This document shows positions 23,749-33,319 of a stretch of 64,000 nt of DNA, one piece after another; position 1 is the stretch's first letter, and each line of letters opens with the position of its first letter. The position numbers and the translations under genes were made by a program. Origin of the DNA: Blautia wexlerae DSM 19850 (GTDB taxonomy: Bacteria > Bacillota > Clostridia > Lachnospirales > Lachnospiraceae); contig NZ_CP102267.1 of assembly GCF_025148125.1 (NCBI RefSeq), forward strand, positions 3,110,501 to 3,174,500, given 5' to 3'. The notes below the pieces were generated by a model that worked only from the letters and a program-made list of their open reading frames with translations, did no database searches and was not told where the DNA came from.

Positions 23749-24645
23749 CTATTCAGCATCTTTCGCTGTATCAGCTGTATCTTCTTTTGCTGTGTCTGCA
23801 TCGGAAGCATCATCTTCTGCTGCATCATCTTTTTTATCATCAGATTTCTCATCATCTCCAATGCAGAGCATATCTGCTACTTCATACTTCTCAGCAAGTT
23901 TATCAACTTCACCTGCATCATAAAGTTTCAGAACTTCTTCCCATACAGTATCTTTCAGCTCATCGTTACCCTTCTTAAAGCCGATTCCATACTCTTCGCT
24001 CTGGATTGGCTCGTCAAGGATCACATATTTGCCTTCTTCTCTCTGGGAAAGCTGATATTTGGCAACACCGATATCTACTGCGATGGCATCTGCAGCGCCG
24101 GAATCCAGATTCATGAATGCTGTATTGTAATCAGGATTCTCTGTCAGTGATGCAAAGCTTGCTGTAAGATCCTTATTATCATCGCTGTTTAATGCATCCA
24201 GTGCTGCGGAAGCGGCCTGAACTACTACATTCTTGCCTGCCAGGTCATCCAACTTCTCAATCCCTGAATCGGCTGCAACAACCATCACCTGCTCATTGTT
24301 CAGATATGGATCTGACCATGTATAGTCATCCTCACGTCCGTTAATGGTAAATCCGTTCCAGATACAGTCAATAGAACCGGAATTCAGTTCCATATCCTTG
24401 GAATCCCAGTTGATCGGTTTCTTTACAAGTTCCCATCCGAGATTGTCGCATACTTCCTGTGCAAGGTCAAGGTCAAACCCAACATACTCTCCATTATCGT
24501 CTTTATATCCGAAAGGAGGATACTGTGCATCAAATCCTACAGTTAATGTCTTACTGTCAGCATCTGCATATACAGAAACAACACCCGTCATCATAGAAGC
24601 TGCCATAACTCCTGCCATGAGTACTGCTAAAGATCTCTTTTTCAT
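23749..24645 (-). CDS. Amino acid ABC transporter substrate-binding protein with acidic tail
   Basis: A 298-aa SBP family 3 protein. A signal peptide MKKRSLAVLMAGVMAASMM...VYA is cut after AYA-type residues; no lipobox cysteine is present, which is unusual for a Gram-positive binding protein. TVGFDAQYPPFGYKDDNGEYVGFDLDLAQEV and GREDDYTWSDPYLNN are typical ligand-site regions. The last ~35 residues are an Asp/Glu/Lys/Ala-rich repeat tail (DDEKSDDKKDDAAEDD...). The ligand is a polar amino acid, unspecified. ATG 24645 follows GAGGAG. Confidence 0.9.
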   Translation of the reverse strand: MKKRSLAVLMAGVMAASMMTGVVSVYADADSKTLTVGFDAQYPPFGYKDDNGEYVGFDLDLAQEVCDNLGWELVKKPINWDSKDMELNSGSIDCIWNGFTINGREDDYTWSDPYLNNEQVMVVAADSGIEKLDDLAGKNVVVQAASAALDALNSDDNKDLTASFASLTENPDYNTAFMNLDSGAADAIAVDIGVAKYQLSQREEGKYVILDEPIQSEEYGIGFKKGNDELKDTVWEEVLKLYDAGEVDKLAEKYEVADMLCIGDDEKSDDKKDDAAEDDASDADTAKEDTADTAKDAE

Positions 24646-24752
24646 GATAAATATCTCCTCTTTATCTGTTTTGTTATTTATCACACAGCCACTCTACCAT
24701 GTGAAAGTATGTGTTAATCCTATCACACACCTCCGCCTCTGTCAAGAGTAAG

Positions 24753-25547
24753 TTATGAACCTGTACTTCTGTGATAATCTTTCATAAGTCTCTCCAGAAG
24801 GGCATCCAGATTTTTTTCATCTGTTTTCTCTTCCGGTACAGACTCGAAAGCTTTCAGAGACTGCCTGATTTCTTCTTTTATACATTTCTTCAGTTCTTCA
24901 TCTACTTCAAGCTCTTCCATAACCTTATCATAATCTGTCTTATCATGAACACTGCTGTATGCTATGATATAAGCTTTTAAGGCTTCTTTTGAATGCTCTT
25001 CTCTGTATGCTTCCAGAAAACATTCCTGTGCTTTTTCCATCTGAAAAAGATAACTGTATGCACAGCCAAGATTATAGTGCACTGAAGCTGCGAATCCTTT
25101 TCTCTGCTCAGACAGATCCTCTCTTTCCAGAAGTTTCTGATATACCCGGATGGCGTTCACATACATTCCGTTTTCTGTCAGTGCATCTCCCTTTCTCTTC
25201 TGACGGACTGCCGCTTTTTCTTTTCCATAAGTCACAATCCTGCTGTTAAAGCCTTTCATCTCCTCATAGGTAAGGTAATTGATCTCCTTGAAAACAGGAT
25301 AGATCATCTCTTCCACACTTACATTTCTCTCCAGATTCTGTTTCAGCTTTGCAGCCAGATGCACAAGTTCAAGCTCATCTCTGAGCCAGTTACATAATTC
25401 TTCATTAAAAACAGTATGATCAGCAAGGTAAAGATTGTGGTACAGATAATAACAGAGTTCTTCTATAGAATAAATATTCATACTGATATTCTCTATAAAA
25501 TAAGGACGCTGTGCTTTTTTTGTCTGACATAAAATATATCCGCTCAT
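24753..25547 (-). CDS. TPR-like helical protein of the DUF5717/DUF5716 operon
   Basis: A 264-aa soluble, mostly helical protein. Residues ~120-200 read as TPR-like helices (GMYVNAIRVYQKLLERED, ASVHYNLGCAYSYLFQMEKAQECFLEAY). The N-terminus (NIYSIEELCYYLYHNLYLAD) looks like a separate domain. It starts 13 bases after the DUF5716 stop and ends the operon. No enzymatic motif. A scaffold role for the two upstream proteins is inference. Confidence 0.7.
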   Translation of the reverse strand: MSGYILCQTKKAQRPYFIENISMNIYSIEELCYYLYHNLYLADHTVFNEELCNWLRDELELVHLAAKLKQNLERNVSVEEMIYPVFKEINYLTYEEMKGFNSRIVTYGKEKAAVRQKRKGDALTENGMYVNAIRVYQKLLEREDLSEQRKGFAASVHYNLGCAYSYLFQMEKAQECFLEAYREEHSKEALKAYIIAYSSVHDKTDYDKVMEELEVDEELKKCIKEEIRQSLKAFESVPEEKTDEKNLDALLERLMKDYHRSTGS

Positions 25548-25560
25548 TGCTCCATCTCCT

Positions 25561-26808
25561 TTACCATTCTACTGTCTCTGTCCAGGTTTTCCCACTGGAA
25601 GGGAACATTTCTCCGAATCCCAGATCTGTAACCGTCACTTTACATTCTGTAGATGAGACATACTGTAATTCTAGCCGTAATCTGGTAGTCTTGTCCGGAC
25701 GCAACGGAATACCGGGCAGCATCATTCCTACCCTTCTTTTCTCCGGTCTGTGGTACGTGCTTACAATAAACACAAGCTCCTCTGTATCATCAAGAATAAA
25801 TTCACAGGATGCCTTACTGTCATACCAGTTATTTCCTGCCTCGATCAGCGGATAATAGGTAGGAGAACCCATCACTCTCATTTCCATCCCCACATCAGCC
25901 ATAACCAGAGAATCGCTTAAAAAGCGATATCCCTTTAATGCCTTGTTCTCTGTTTTCTCTTTTCCTGCAGCGCAGGCACCCTTTGCAAAAAGATTATTTC
26001 CATAGAAAACCTTTCTTTTCTGATAACAGAGTAACCTTACAGACTGCTCTGCCCAGTCCTGTGAAAATCCATCTCCTGTGATCTGAATGCTGGAAAACAG
26101 ATCTCTGCCAAGTGTTTTCTGGACAAACTTACCGAATTCTGAATCTCTCTCCTGTCCCTCAGCAGGAAGTTCTGTCTCCACAGCTTCTTCCAGTTTTACA
26201 GTGACAGGCTTTGTTGCACCGTTCATTGTCATCTTGCGAAAAGACACGTTCTCCGGTGTAAAGGCATACCATCCCACACTGCGGTTCCAGGTTTCTCTTT
26301 TCTGTGAGAGCACATAATAATAGAAGCTTTCCCCATAATCCAGCAGCATATATTTCTCATGTGGAAATCCAATTATCTCAAATGCTTTCTGGAAATTCTC
26401 AACCTGAATTTCCGTCAGCCCGGGCAGTGTCACCGCCACACATTTAGTATTTTTGACCAGTTCTGCCACTCCCAGAAATTTAAGCATTCCCTGCAGAAAC
26501 TGAGCCAGGATCTCCCATGGTGCAAGTTCCTGTCCTTCCACCAGCACAGAATCACTTTTTTCACAGATTCCATAGACATCATCGATCATGACTCCGCCCT
26601 TTTCCCGGACAAAGTAATCTGCTTCCAGTCCTACGCAATAGTCTTTCTGCTCCGGTCTCCAGCACAGAATACAGGGAGCCTCATACTGATTTCCACCCGC
26701 TTTCATAGAAAGAGAACGTGCCTCGTCTCCTTTTCTGTCATAATAACATATCTGAGAATACTCTTTGCCAAAATCAATTCCCACGATCAAATCACGAATT
26801 TCGTTCAT
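25561..26808 (-). CDS. DUF5716-like actin/Hsp70-fold protein
   Basis: A 415-aa protein. The N-terminus LIVGIDFGKEYSQICYYD matches the phosphate-1 loop of actin/Hsp70-type ATPases (DxGxxxS), and CVAVTLPGL followed by MLLDYGESFYYYVLS fits the connect and phosphate-2 areas. The rest shows no known motif, and the C-terminal ~70 residues look beta-rich (RLRLELQYVSSTECKVTVTDLGFG), resembling a DnaK substrate-domain end. Its start overlaps the end of the 1195-aa gene by 17 bases. Found chiefly in Lachnospiraceae as far as I recall; function unknown. Confidence 0.7.
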   Translation of the reverse strand: MNEIRDLIVGIDFGKEYSQICYYDRKGDEARSLSMKAGGNQYEAPCILCWRPEQKDYCVGLEADYFVREKGGVMIDDVYGICEKSDSVLVEGQELAPWEILAQFLQGMLKFLGVAELVKNTKCVAVTLPGLTEIQVENFQKAFEIIGFPHEKYMLLDYGESFYYYVLSQKRETWNRSVGWYAFTPENVSFRKMTMNGATKPVTVKLEEAVETELPAEGQERDSEFGKFVQKTLGRDLFSSIQITGDGFSQDWAEQSVRLLCYQKRKVFYGNNLFAKGACAAGKEKTENKALKGYRFLSDSLVMADVGMEMRVMGSPTYYPLIEAGNNWYDSKASCEFILDDTEELVFIVSTYHRPEKRRVGMMLPGIPLRPDKTTRLRLELQYVSSTECKVTVTDLGFGEMFPSSGKTWTETVEW

Positions 26809-29800
26809 TTGTTCCTCCCGGTTTCAGGACAATCTGTTCCTGCTCTTCTTTCTCGATCACAAACATCTTCTTCACATACTGTTCCTGGCGAAGATACTTC
26901 TTCACCTGTGAAAACACTTCTTTCTTTTTATCCAGTCTGCGTGCAGAGAGCATCTGATTGATCATATGATATTTGCTTACAGGTGTACCCTCAATCTTAT
27001 TCATTGTAAGTACCCTCTCCTGCGTCCGATTTACCTGCTCTCCTGTTACTGATTCAAAATAGTACCGCAATGTCTCCCCGTAGAACAATGTAAATGATTT
27101 TGCAAAAATACCTTCATATAAATCACGCAGAGGCTCTGTCTGATATTTCACCTGATTTCCGAGGCCTGCATCCAGTGCATAATAGAGTGTCACCTTTGCA
27201 GACGGATCTGCATGGTATTCCACAAAGGTTTTATCATCCAGCTGATAGGGACTTAAGACAGATACCGGAAGTTTCCTGAAAAACGCAAAGTACATTCCCT
27301 GTTTCACACATTTCTGAAGAATCTCCTCTGCATTGCAAAGCTGTTTTTTCTCCAGTTTTTTTTCTTTGGAATACGCTTCCAGAAGAGCAAGACTGCATAC
27401 AAAATCAACCGGCCATTTCTCATCATAAGCCCGCTCCAGCAGACTTCTTACAAAAACACTCATCGGATATTCTTTTACAAATGCACCATATGCAGTCTGC
27501 GTAAGATATGCTCCTGTAATACGTTCCTTTCCGCTGTGATGAACATAATCCTCCAGGATCTTCTCTCCCTCTTTCCTGTAATCAGAAGTAAACATCAGAA
27601 GGCCAAGAAGCTTCTCTTCCAGTTCATAAGTATCCATCTCAAAGCCCTGCGCACTTTTCCATACAGATATCAGTTCATCTACAGGACCAAATCTGTATTC
27701 CATAAGATACTTCAGGATCACTTCATCATATTTTCCGCGTCTGTATACATCCGATGCAAGGGCAAGCAATTCGTCATCCTCCTCCATCTCACATCTTGTC
27801 AGCATTCTGCTGGTCAGTTTCAGCTGGCTCTCTATGCGGATTCCTTCATATCCGAATTGGGAAACAATGGACATTGCCTGCTGATACATTCCTCTGGAGA
27901 TCAGTACTTCCAGAAGAGCTGTTCTGTCTACAGCCGCATATTTCTTATAGTCCATCTGTCTCAGATAATTATCTGCTTCTTCTGCTCCGGTGTGTTCGGA
28001 ATAATAAGAAAGCAGCTTCTCTCTGATACATTTCTGATATTCATCTGAAAATTCCTCTGACTCCGGGATCCTCTGGAATGCCTGAAGATTCTCCTGTTTC
28101 AGTTCTGTATGCTCACTGCAGTGAAGTACCAGTCCCGGCTCTTCAATATGAAAACCAAGAACCTTATCTGTCAGTTCACGCTCATCAAATAATTTCTTGA
28201 TATTGTAATCTACTGTTGATACATATCTTCTCTGCTTCCCATCCTGAAACAGGATCACCGCATCATCTGTATAAATTCTTGGATAAGCCACGCCCTGGAT
28301 ACATGGGTAGATTTCTTCTTCCCTGAGCTGTTCATGGCGCACGATCACATAGCGTATCTTCTTATCATCACAGTACAGTCTGTGTGTAAACAGCTTCTGC
28401 GCGAGCAGTTTTGCCTGTCCTTCTGTTTTGGGATTGCTTAAAAATTCCTGATAAAGAACCGCATAATTCTCATTCATCCGTCCTTCTTTCGCCTTGCGCA
28501 TGGCAAAAATCTTCATATGATCCCTGTAATCCGCATATGTCTGTGGCTGACGGCCTCTGTTTCCCACAATACTTGCATAAATAAATGCCTTTTTATCATC
28601 TGCAAGAGAAGTATTATTATAGGTAAAATACATCAGAAGGGGCTTTGGAAGTTCTCTCTGATAAGATGTATCCATTGTTTCCACATAATATTCATATATC
28701 CTCGTCAGACGGATTCCTTTCTCCACTGCCTGGGAAAACCATCTGAAATATTCCGGTTTTCTCGGATTTCCAAGCATGATATATCTGCAGATTGCTTCCA
28801 GCGTATCATCGGATTCAAAAGCATCGTATCCCATTGCCAGTGCTCTGTACATACTGGTACAGAATTCTCTCTCATACCCTGTAAGATAGGCAAATCTCAT
28901 CACCAGCTCTTCTGTCAGAAGACCTTTCTCTCCCGCAAATAAAAATACCTGTGTCCAGAAACTGCTCATTCTGTGAAGAAGTGTTGTGTCACTGCTGATA
29001 TAATTCCATGCTTCCAGATACAGAAACGGACTCCTGCAGCCTTTCTCAAAAAGTTCCTCCATCATAAATACAAGCCTTGAAGGAGAACCCTTATCCTCCG
29101 GATTCATCTCCAGCCAGAGTTTGAACAACAGGAAACTGTCTTCCTTCTGCAGAAAGAAATTGTACAGACGTCTTATCGCCTGTTCTCTGTCTTTGTGCAA
29201 TCCTGTAAGAACGCAGAGATAAAGGTAAGCACCTGCCAGTTCCAGATTCTCTCTGACAAAGTTCTGATGTTTAAATTTCTTCAGAATTTCTCTTGCCTGC
29301 TCATCCTTTTCTTCCATATGAAGAATGTATGCTTCATACATCTGATATTCCGGATAATCACAGCCTTCTTCCCTTAATTGATTAAGGACAAATCTGCTGC
29401 TGCCGATCCATGTCTTACTGTCCATTCTTTTGCAGGAGTATTCTGCAAGGTCACGTAACAGTTCCAGCTTATGCCGTTTCACATGAATCTCTGTTTTGAG
29501 CTGCACTTTCGATTCCATGGATGCAGTGATCTGATAAGTCAGCTGCTGATAAGGACTCTTCACAGTGATCTCACCAAACTGACGTCCTTTTTTCAGCTTT
29601 TCTTTACGGATTACATATTCCACCTGATAATAGCTTCCTATAAAATCCTCATCTGTGACCACATGCCTGGAAACTTCCAGAAAATCACCTTTCGCCTCTA
29701 CCTCCAGCCTGAGATGTCCCCATCCGCTCCTCTGGACTGCAAAAGTTTCGCGGACAGATTCACTGATATCATAAAAGCTGTTCTGATCTGCCTTCAGTTC

Positions 29801-30379
29801 AATTTTTACAGGATCCTTTTTTCCCGTTCCGATCAGAAACTCTTCTACATGCTGAAATGTCACAGGCTGTTTTGAGAGTCCCTTATAAAGAGCTTTCTCT
29901 TTCTGTCCGGCATTTCTTAACAGAAGTTCAAATCTGCGGTCTGTAAAAACACGATATGCTTCTTTAAAATCGTCCTTTGCAATATTCACAAAGGTATCCA
30001 TATCCGGCACATCTCCGGCTGCACTTTTCAGTTCTGCTTTCTCTGTCTGAATAAGAAATGGCAGCTTATATTCTCCAATGTCTGTGGTGAAACAAAGCCA
30101 TCCCTCATGTCTCTCACCCGGGTGCATCCCCGCACCGTCAATTCCATACTGCAGTCTCACCGTAGTTCCCGAAAATTTCTCGGTTCCCGGTACCACGCGC
30201 CTGTTGGAAGATGTAATATATCCACGTATTTTCTGATTATCCTCTGTTCCGAAATACAGTTCCCCTTTGTACACATCACCTGCTTTCAGAGTCACTTCTA
30301 TTTTGTCCTGCGAAAAAAGGAGCTGCGGATGTTCATGTCTGAAATTTCCACTTAATAGTTCTTCTATCGTCTTTTTCAA
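26792..30379 (-). CDS. Large DUF5717-like protein, 1195 aa
   Basis: A very long soluble protein with no signal peptide or membrane segment. Residues 1-130 are beta-rich (VTLKAGDVYKGELYFGTEDN...GYITSSNRRVV), with a second beta region at ~200-290. The remainder is an extended helical-repeat array reminiscent of TPR/HEAT solenoids. There are no Walker or protease motifs. It is the first gene of an operon with an actin/Hsp70-like gene and a TPR-like gene. It matches what I know as the DUF5717 family. Role unknown; a large scaffold or client-recognition subunit is a guess. Confidence 0.7.
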   Translation of the reverse strand: MKKTIEELLSGNFRHEHPQLLFSQDKIEVTLKAGDVYKGELYFGTEDNQKIRGYITSSNRRVVPGTEKFSGTTVRLQYGIDGAGMHPGERHEGWLCFTTDIGEYKLPFLIQTEKAELKSAAGDVPDMDTFVNIAKDDFKEAYRVFTDRRFELLLRNAGQKEKALYKGLSKQPVTFQHVEEFLIGTGKKDPVKIELKADQNSFYDISESVRETFAVQRSGWGHLRLEVEAKGDFLEVSRHVVTDEDFIGSYYQVEYVIRKEKLKKGRQFGEITVKSPYQQLTYQITASMESKVQLKTEIHVKRHKLELLRDLAEYSCKRMDSKTWIGSSRFVLNQLREEGCDYPEYQMYEAYILHMEEKDEQAREILKKFKHQNFVRENLELAGAYLYLCVLTGLHKDREQAIRRLYNFFLQKEDSFLLFKLWLEMNPEDKGSPSRLVFMMEELFEKGCRSPFLYLEAWNYISSDTTLLHRMSSFWTQVFLFAGEKGLLTEELVMRFAYLTGYEREFCTSMYRALAMGYDAFESDDTLEAICRYIMLGNPRKPEYFRWFSQAVEKGIRLTRIYEYYVETMDTSYQRELPKPLLMYFTYNNTSLADDKKAFIYASIVGNRGRQPQTYADYRDHMKIFAMRKAKEGRMNENYAVLYQEFLSNPKTEGQAKLLAQKLFTHRLYCDDKKIRYVIVRHEQLREEEIYPCIQGVAYPRIYTDDAVILFQDGKQRRYVSTVDYNIKKLFDERELTDKVLGFHIEEPGLVLHCSEHTELKQENLQAFQRIPESEEFSDEYQKCIREKLLSYYSEHTGAEEADNYLRQMDYKKYAAVDRTALLEVLISRGMYQQAMSIVSQFGYEGIRIESQLKLTSRMLTRCEMEEDDELLALASDVYRRGKYDEVILKYLMEYRFGPVDELISVWKSAQGFEMDTYELEEKLLGLLMFTSDYRKEGEKILEDYVHHSGKERITGAYLTQTAYGAFVKEYPMSVFVRSLLERAYDEKWPVDFVCSLALLEAYSKEKKLEKKQLCNAEEILQKCVKQGMYFAFFRKLPVSVLSPYQLDDKTFVEYHADPSAKVTLYYALDAGLGNQVKYQTEPLRDLYEGIFAKSFTLFYGETLRYYFESVTGEQVNRTQERVLTMNKIEGTPVSKYHMINQMLSARRLDKKKEVFSQVKKYLRQEQYVKKMFVIEKEEQEQIVLKPGGTNERNS

Positions 30380-30493
30380 AATTGTTCACCTTATATCCTT
30401 GCTTAAATTACAGAGCTACTGTTCACAAGCCTATTGCGTTTAATTATACACCACAAAACGCATCCGCGCAACAATCCGCTCTTCAGCTTTTTC

Positions 30494-30636
30494 GTTACTG
30501 TTCACTCCGTTCACAGTAACGTAGCCAAAATTCATTCCAGATTGCCTGCGGCAATGGAATTTTGGCTTGTATGTCTCGGGATTTTGGCATATTTATGCCA
30601 AAACACCTCGCGGTATAGTGGTGTGTGAACAGTAAC
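30494..30636. repeat. Complete 143-bp dispersed repeat with 12-bp inverted ends
   Basis: Bounded by GTTACTGTTCAC and GTGAACAGTAAC. It contains internal hairpins (GCCTGCGGCAATGG, GGCATATTTATGCC). The copy at 17113-18297 is the same unit with insertions, and partial copies lie at 8864 and 31721. It fills the 30380-30776 gap, which holds no gene. Confidence 0.85.
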
Positions 30637-30776
30637 GCTTTTTCTCCAATTTAATATTGCGCACAGTGAAATTGTCTTATATAATAAAATATATCTTATG
30701 ATTAGAGCAGATAATTTCTTCATTGTACATTATTTATCAGAAATAAGTATCTGCTCATAAAGAACGGAGGTGCTCT

Positions 30777-31583
30777 ATGAAAAAATTAAAAGTATTTTCT
30801 ATCTCAGCAATTCTTATTGCTATCTGTTGCTCTTTTTTATTTTCAGCTTCAGTATCCGCAGCATCAAAAAAACGTAACAAATTTGACCACAAACCCAGCG
30901 GAAACATTTATTACTATGATGAAAACGGACATACTGTAAAGGGACTTGTCACGATCCGCGGAAAGAAATATTATTTTAATGAAAAGGGAATCCAGCAGAA
31001 CGGCTGGCAGAAGATCAAGGGAGATTATTATTTCTTCCAGATCCGCAACGGCTGTTATGCCTCCATGGTAACTTCCCGGCGTGTAAATGGTATTTATCTT
31101 ACCAAAAGTGGAGAAGCACGCTATAACAGTGAAGAAAAAAGAAAACTGAACCTTATGGTCACAGCTAACCAGGTCATGCGTCGTGTGACCAAAAGAAATA
31201 TGTCCAAACCAGAGAAATTATGGAGATGTTATCTGAAGGCAGTCAGCTACGGATACGGTGGCACCGGCAATGACTACGATTTCCGTTACTATTACTCAAA
31301 CTGGGATGTCAGCTATGCGGAGGATATGTTCTACCGGGGGCATGGCGACTGTTTCGCTTTTGCATCTGCATTTGCTTACCTGGCTAACGCAGTCGGATTT
31401 GAAGCCAAGGTTATCTCATCAGGCGGTCATGGATGGGCTGAGATCAAAGGAGAAGTCTGCGATCCGAACTGGGCAAAAGGCACAGGACATATCGAAAGAT
31501 ATTACCGTATGAGTTATGATCTCAGCGGTGTAGACGGACGTCCCTATTATAGAGGAAACAGGGCGTATGTAATTACAATCTGA
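30777..31583 (+). CDS. Secreted transglutaminase-like protein with wall-binding repeats
   Basis: A 268-aa exported protein. The signal peptide MKKLKVFSISAILIAICC...SVSAAS is followed by two to three choline/glucan-binding-type repeats (IYYYDENGHTVKG, KYYFNEKGIQQNGWQKI, YYFFQ) at ~40-95. The C-terminal domain is transglutaminase/protease-like with Cys in GHGDCFAFA, His in GGHGWAEI and Asp in VCDPNWA, forming a complete catalytic triad. GGAGGT precedes the ATG. It probably acts at the cell surface on wall or host peptides. Monocistronic. Confidence 0.85.
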   Translation: MKKLKVFSISAILIAICCSFLFSASVSAASKKRNKFDHKPSGNIYYYDENGHTVKGLVTIRGKKYYFNEKGIQQNGWQKIKGDYYFFQIRNGCYASMVTSRRVNGIYLTKSGEARYNSEEKRKLNLMVTANQVMRRVTKRNMSKPEKLWRCYLKAVSYGYGGTGNDYDFRYYYSNWDVSYAEDMFYRGHGDCFAFASAFAYLANAVGFEAKVISSGGHGWAEIKGEVCDPNWAKGTGHIERYYRMSYDLSGVDGRPYYRGNRAYVITI

Positions 31584-31720
31584 TCTCATCCGGACATTTT
31601 CTGACATGTCAGGCAGATAAAACTATACGCTTCGCTGCCTGATTTATAGTAATCCTCTAAAATAACGCATCTTAATCCAAAAAGTTCCGGGTATCTGTAT
31701 CTGCCAGATGTCCCGGAACT

Positions 31721-31760
31721 GTTACTGTTCACTCCGTTCTCAGTAACGTTGCCAAAATTC
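31721..31760 (+). repeat. Partial dispersed repeat
   Basis: GTTACTGTTCACTCCGTTCT-CAGTAACGTTGCCAAAATTC equals the first 40 bases of the 30494 copy with few changes. It ends there, so it is a truncated or solo terminal segment. The surrounding 31584-31847 gap holds no gene. Confidence 0.7.
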
Positions 31761-31847
31761 TCTATCCTGAGTTGACTTTCCTTTCTTTATATCGTATCAT
31801 TAAATATTATTCATTCAAAAATATTTTTAAGAAAGAGGTTATCATCC

Positions 31848-33209
31848 ATGAAGGATAACAAAAATTTTCTGGGCACAGAACCTGTTGGAAAGCTTCTTTT
31901 AAAGCTATCCATTCCAACAGTGATCGCCCAGCTCATCAACATGCTTTATAACATTGTAGACCGTATTTACATCGGCCACATCCCGGGGGAAGGCAGCCTG
32001 GCACTTACCGGTGTGGGAGTCTGTATGCCCATCATCATGATTGTCTCCGCATTTGCGGCACTGATCAGTTCCGGCGGCGCACCAAGGGCTTCTATTTACA
32101 TGGGAAAACAGGATAATAAATCTGCTGAGAATATATTAGGCAACTGTTTTATTCTTCAGATTATTATCTCTGTTATCCTCACTGCCATTTTACTGATCTG
32201 GGGCAGAGATTTATTACTGGCTTTTGGCGCCAGTGAAAACACCATCAGTTATGCAACAGATTATATACATATTTACGCTTTCGGTACCTTGTTCGTACAA
32301 TTAACCCTTGGTATGAATGCATTCATCACTGCACAGGGATTTACCACATTTTCCATGGTTTCCGTCCTGATCGGTGCTGTCTGCAATATTGTTTTAGACC
32401 CTGTATTTATCTTTGTTTTTCATATGGGGGTACGCGGTGCTGCACTGGCAACTGTTATCTCACAGGCGATTTCCACACTCTGGGTAGTTTTATTCCTCTG
32501 CGGCAAAAAGACACAGCTTCACCTCAGGAAAAAGCATCTCCATCTGGAGGCAAAAGTTGTTCTTCCCTGTATCGCACTGGGACTTGCTGCTTTTATCATG
32601 CAGTCAAGTGAAAGTATTGTAACTGTCTGCTTTAATTCATCCCTGCTTCGGTACGGCGGTGATATTGCAGTGGGAGCCATGACCATCCTGACCAGTGTTA
32701 TGCAGTTTGCCATGCTTCCTCTTCAGGGAATTGCGCAGGGAGCACAGCCAATTTCCAGTTATAATTACGGTGCCAAAAATGCAGACAGAGTAAAGAAAAC
32801 TTTTCGCTTGCTTCTGATCACCTGTCTGTCATATTCTGTACTCCTCTGGGCTGCTGTACAGCTTGTTCCCAGAGTATTTGTAAGCATTTTTACGGCAGAT
32901 ACAAGTCTTATCGAATTTACTGCACCAATGCTGAAAATCTATCTGGGTGGTCTGTTCCTCTTCGGTATCCAGATTGCATGTCAGATGACCTTTACCTCCC
33001 TTGGAAAGGCAGTAAACTCTATTATTGTTGCTGTTGTCCGTAAGTTTGTACTGCTGATCCCGCTGATCTATATTATGCCCCATATGATATCTGATTCAAC
33101 AACAGGCGTATATATGGCAGAACCCATTGCAGATATTACTGCTGTGATCTTTACCTCTGTTTTATTTACATTTCAGTTTAAAAAGGCACTGGCAGAAATT
33201 CAAAATTAA
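31848..33209 (+). CDS. MATE-family efflux transporter
   Basis: A 453-aa membrane protein with twelve predicted segments. The start MKDNKNFLGTEPVGKLLLKLSIPTV and LINMLYNIVDRIYIGH are typical of the MepA/DinF-like MATE branch, as is GIAQGAQPISSYNYGAKN in the second half. It exports drugs or organic cations by Na+ or H+ antiport. AGAAAGAGG precedes the ATG. Its own terminator lies at 33229-33262. The substrate cannot be read from the sequence. Confidence 0.9.
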   Translation: MKDNKNFLGTEPVGKLLLKLSIPTVIAQLINMLYNIVDRIYIGHIPGEGSLALTGVGVCMPIIMIVSAFAALISSGGAPRASIYMGKQDNKSAENILGNCFILQIIISVILTAILLIWGRDLLLAFGASENTISYATDYIHIYAFGTLFVQLTLGMNAFITAQGFTTFSMVSVLIGAVCNIVLDPVFIFVFHMGVRGAALATVISQAISTLWVVLFLCGKKTQLHLRKKHLHLEAKVVLPCIALGLAAFIMQSSESIVTVCFNSSLLRYGGDIAVGAMTILTSVMQFAMLPLQGIAQGAQPISSYNYGAKNADRVKKTFRLLLITCLSYSVLLWAAVQLVPRVFVSIFTADTSLIEFTAPMLKIYLGGLFLFGIQIACQMTFTSLGKAVNSIIVAVVRKFVLLIPLIYIMPHMISDSTTGVYMAEPIADITAVIFTSVLFTFQFKKALAEIQN

Positions 33210-33228
33210 ATACTGTACAAATCCATAA

Positions 33229-33262
33229 TAAGGGGTGAACATTACAAAACGTTCACCCCTTA
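33229..33262. terminator. Bidirectional terminator-like hairpin
   Basis: TAAGGGGTGAAC and GTTCACCCCTTA form a 12-bp stem between the MATE gene and the convergent nitronate monooxygenase gene. Confidence 0.7.
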
Positions 33263-33319
33263 AATTATGCATTTCTATAGTCAAACGGATATTCACAATC
33301 CGCTTCGCTACTTGATTGA

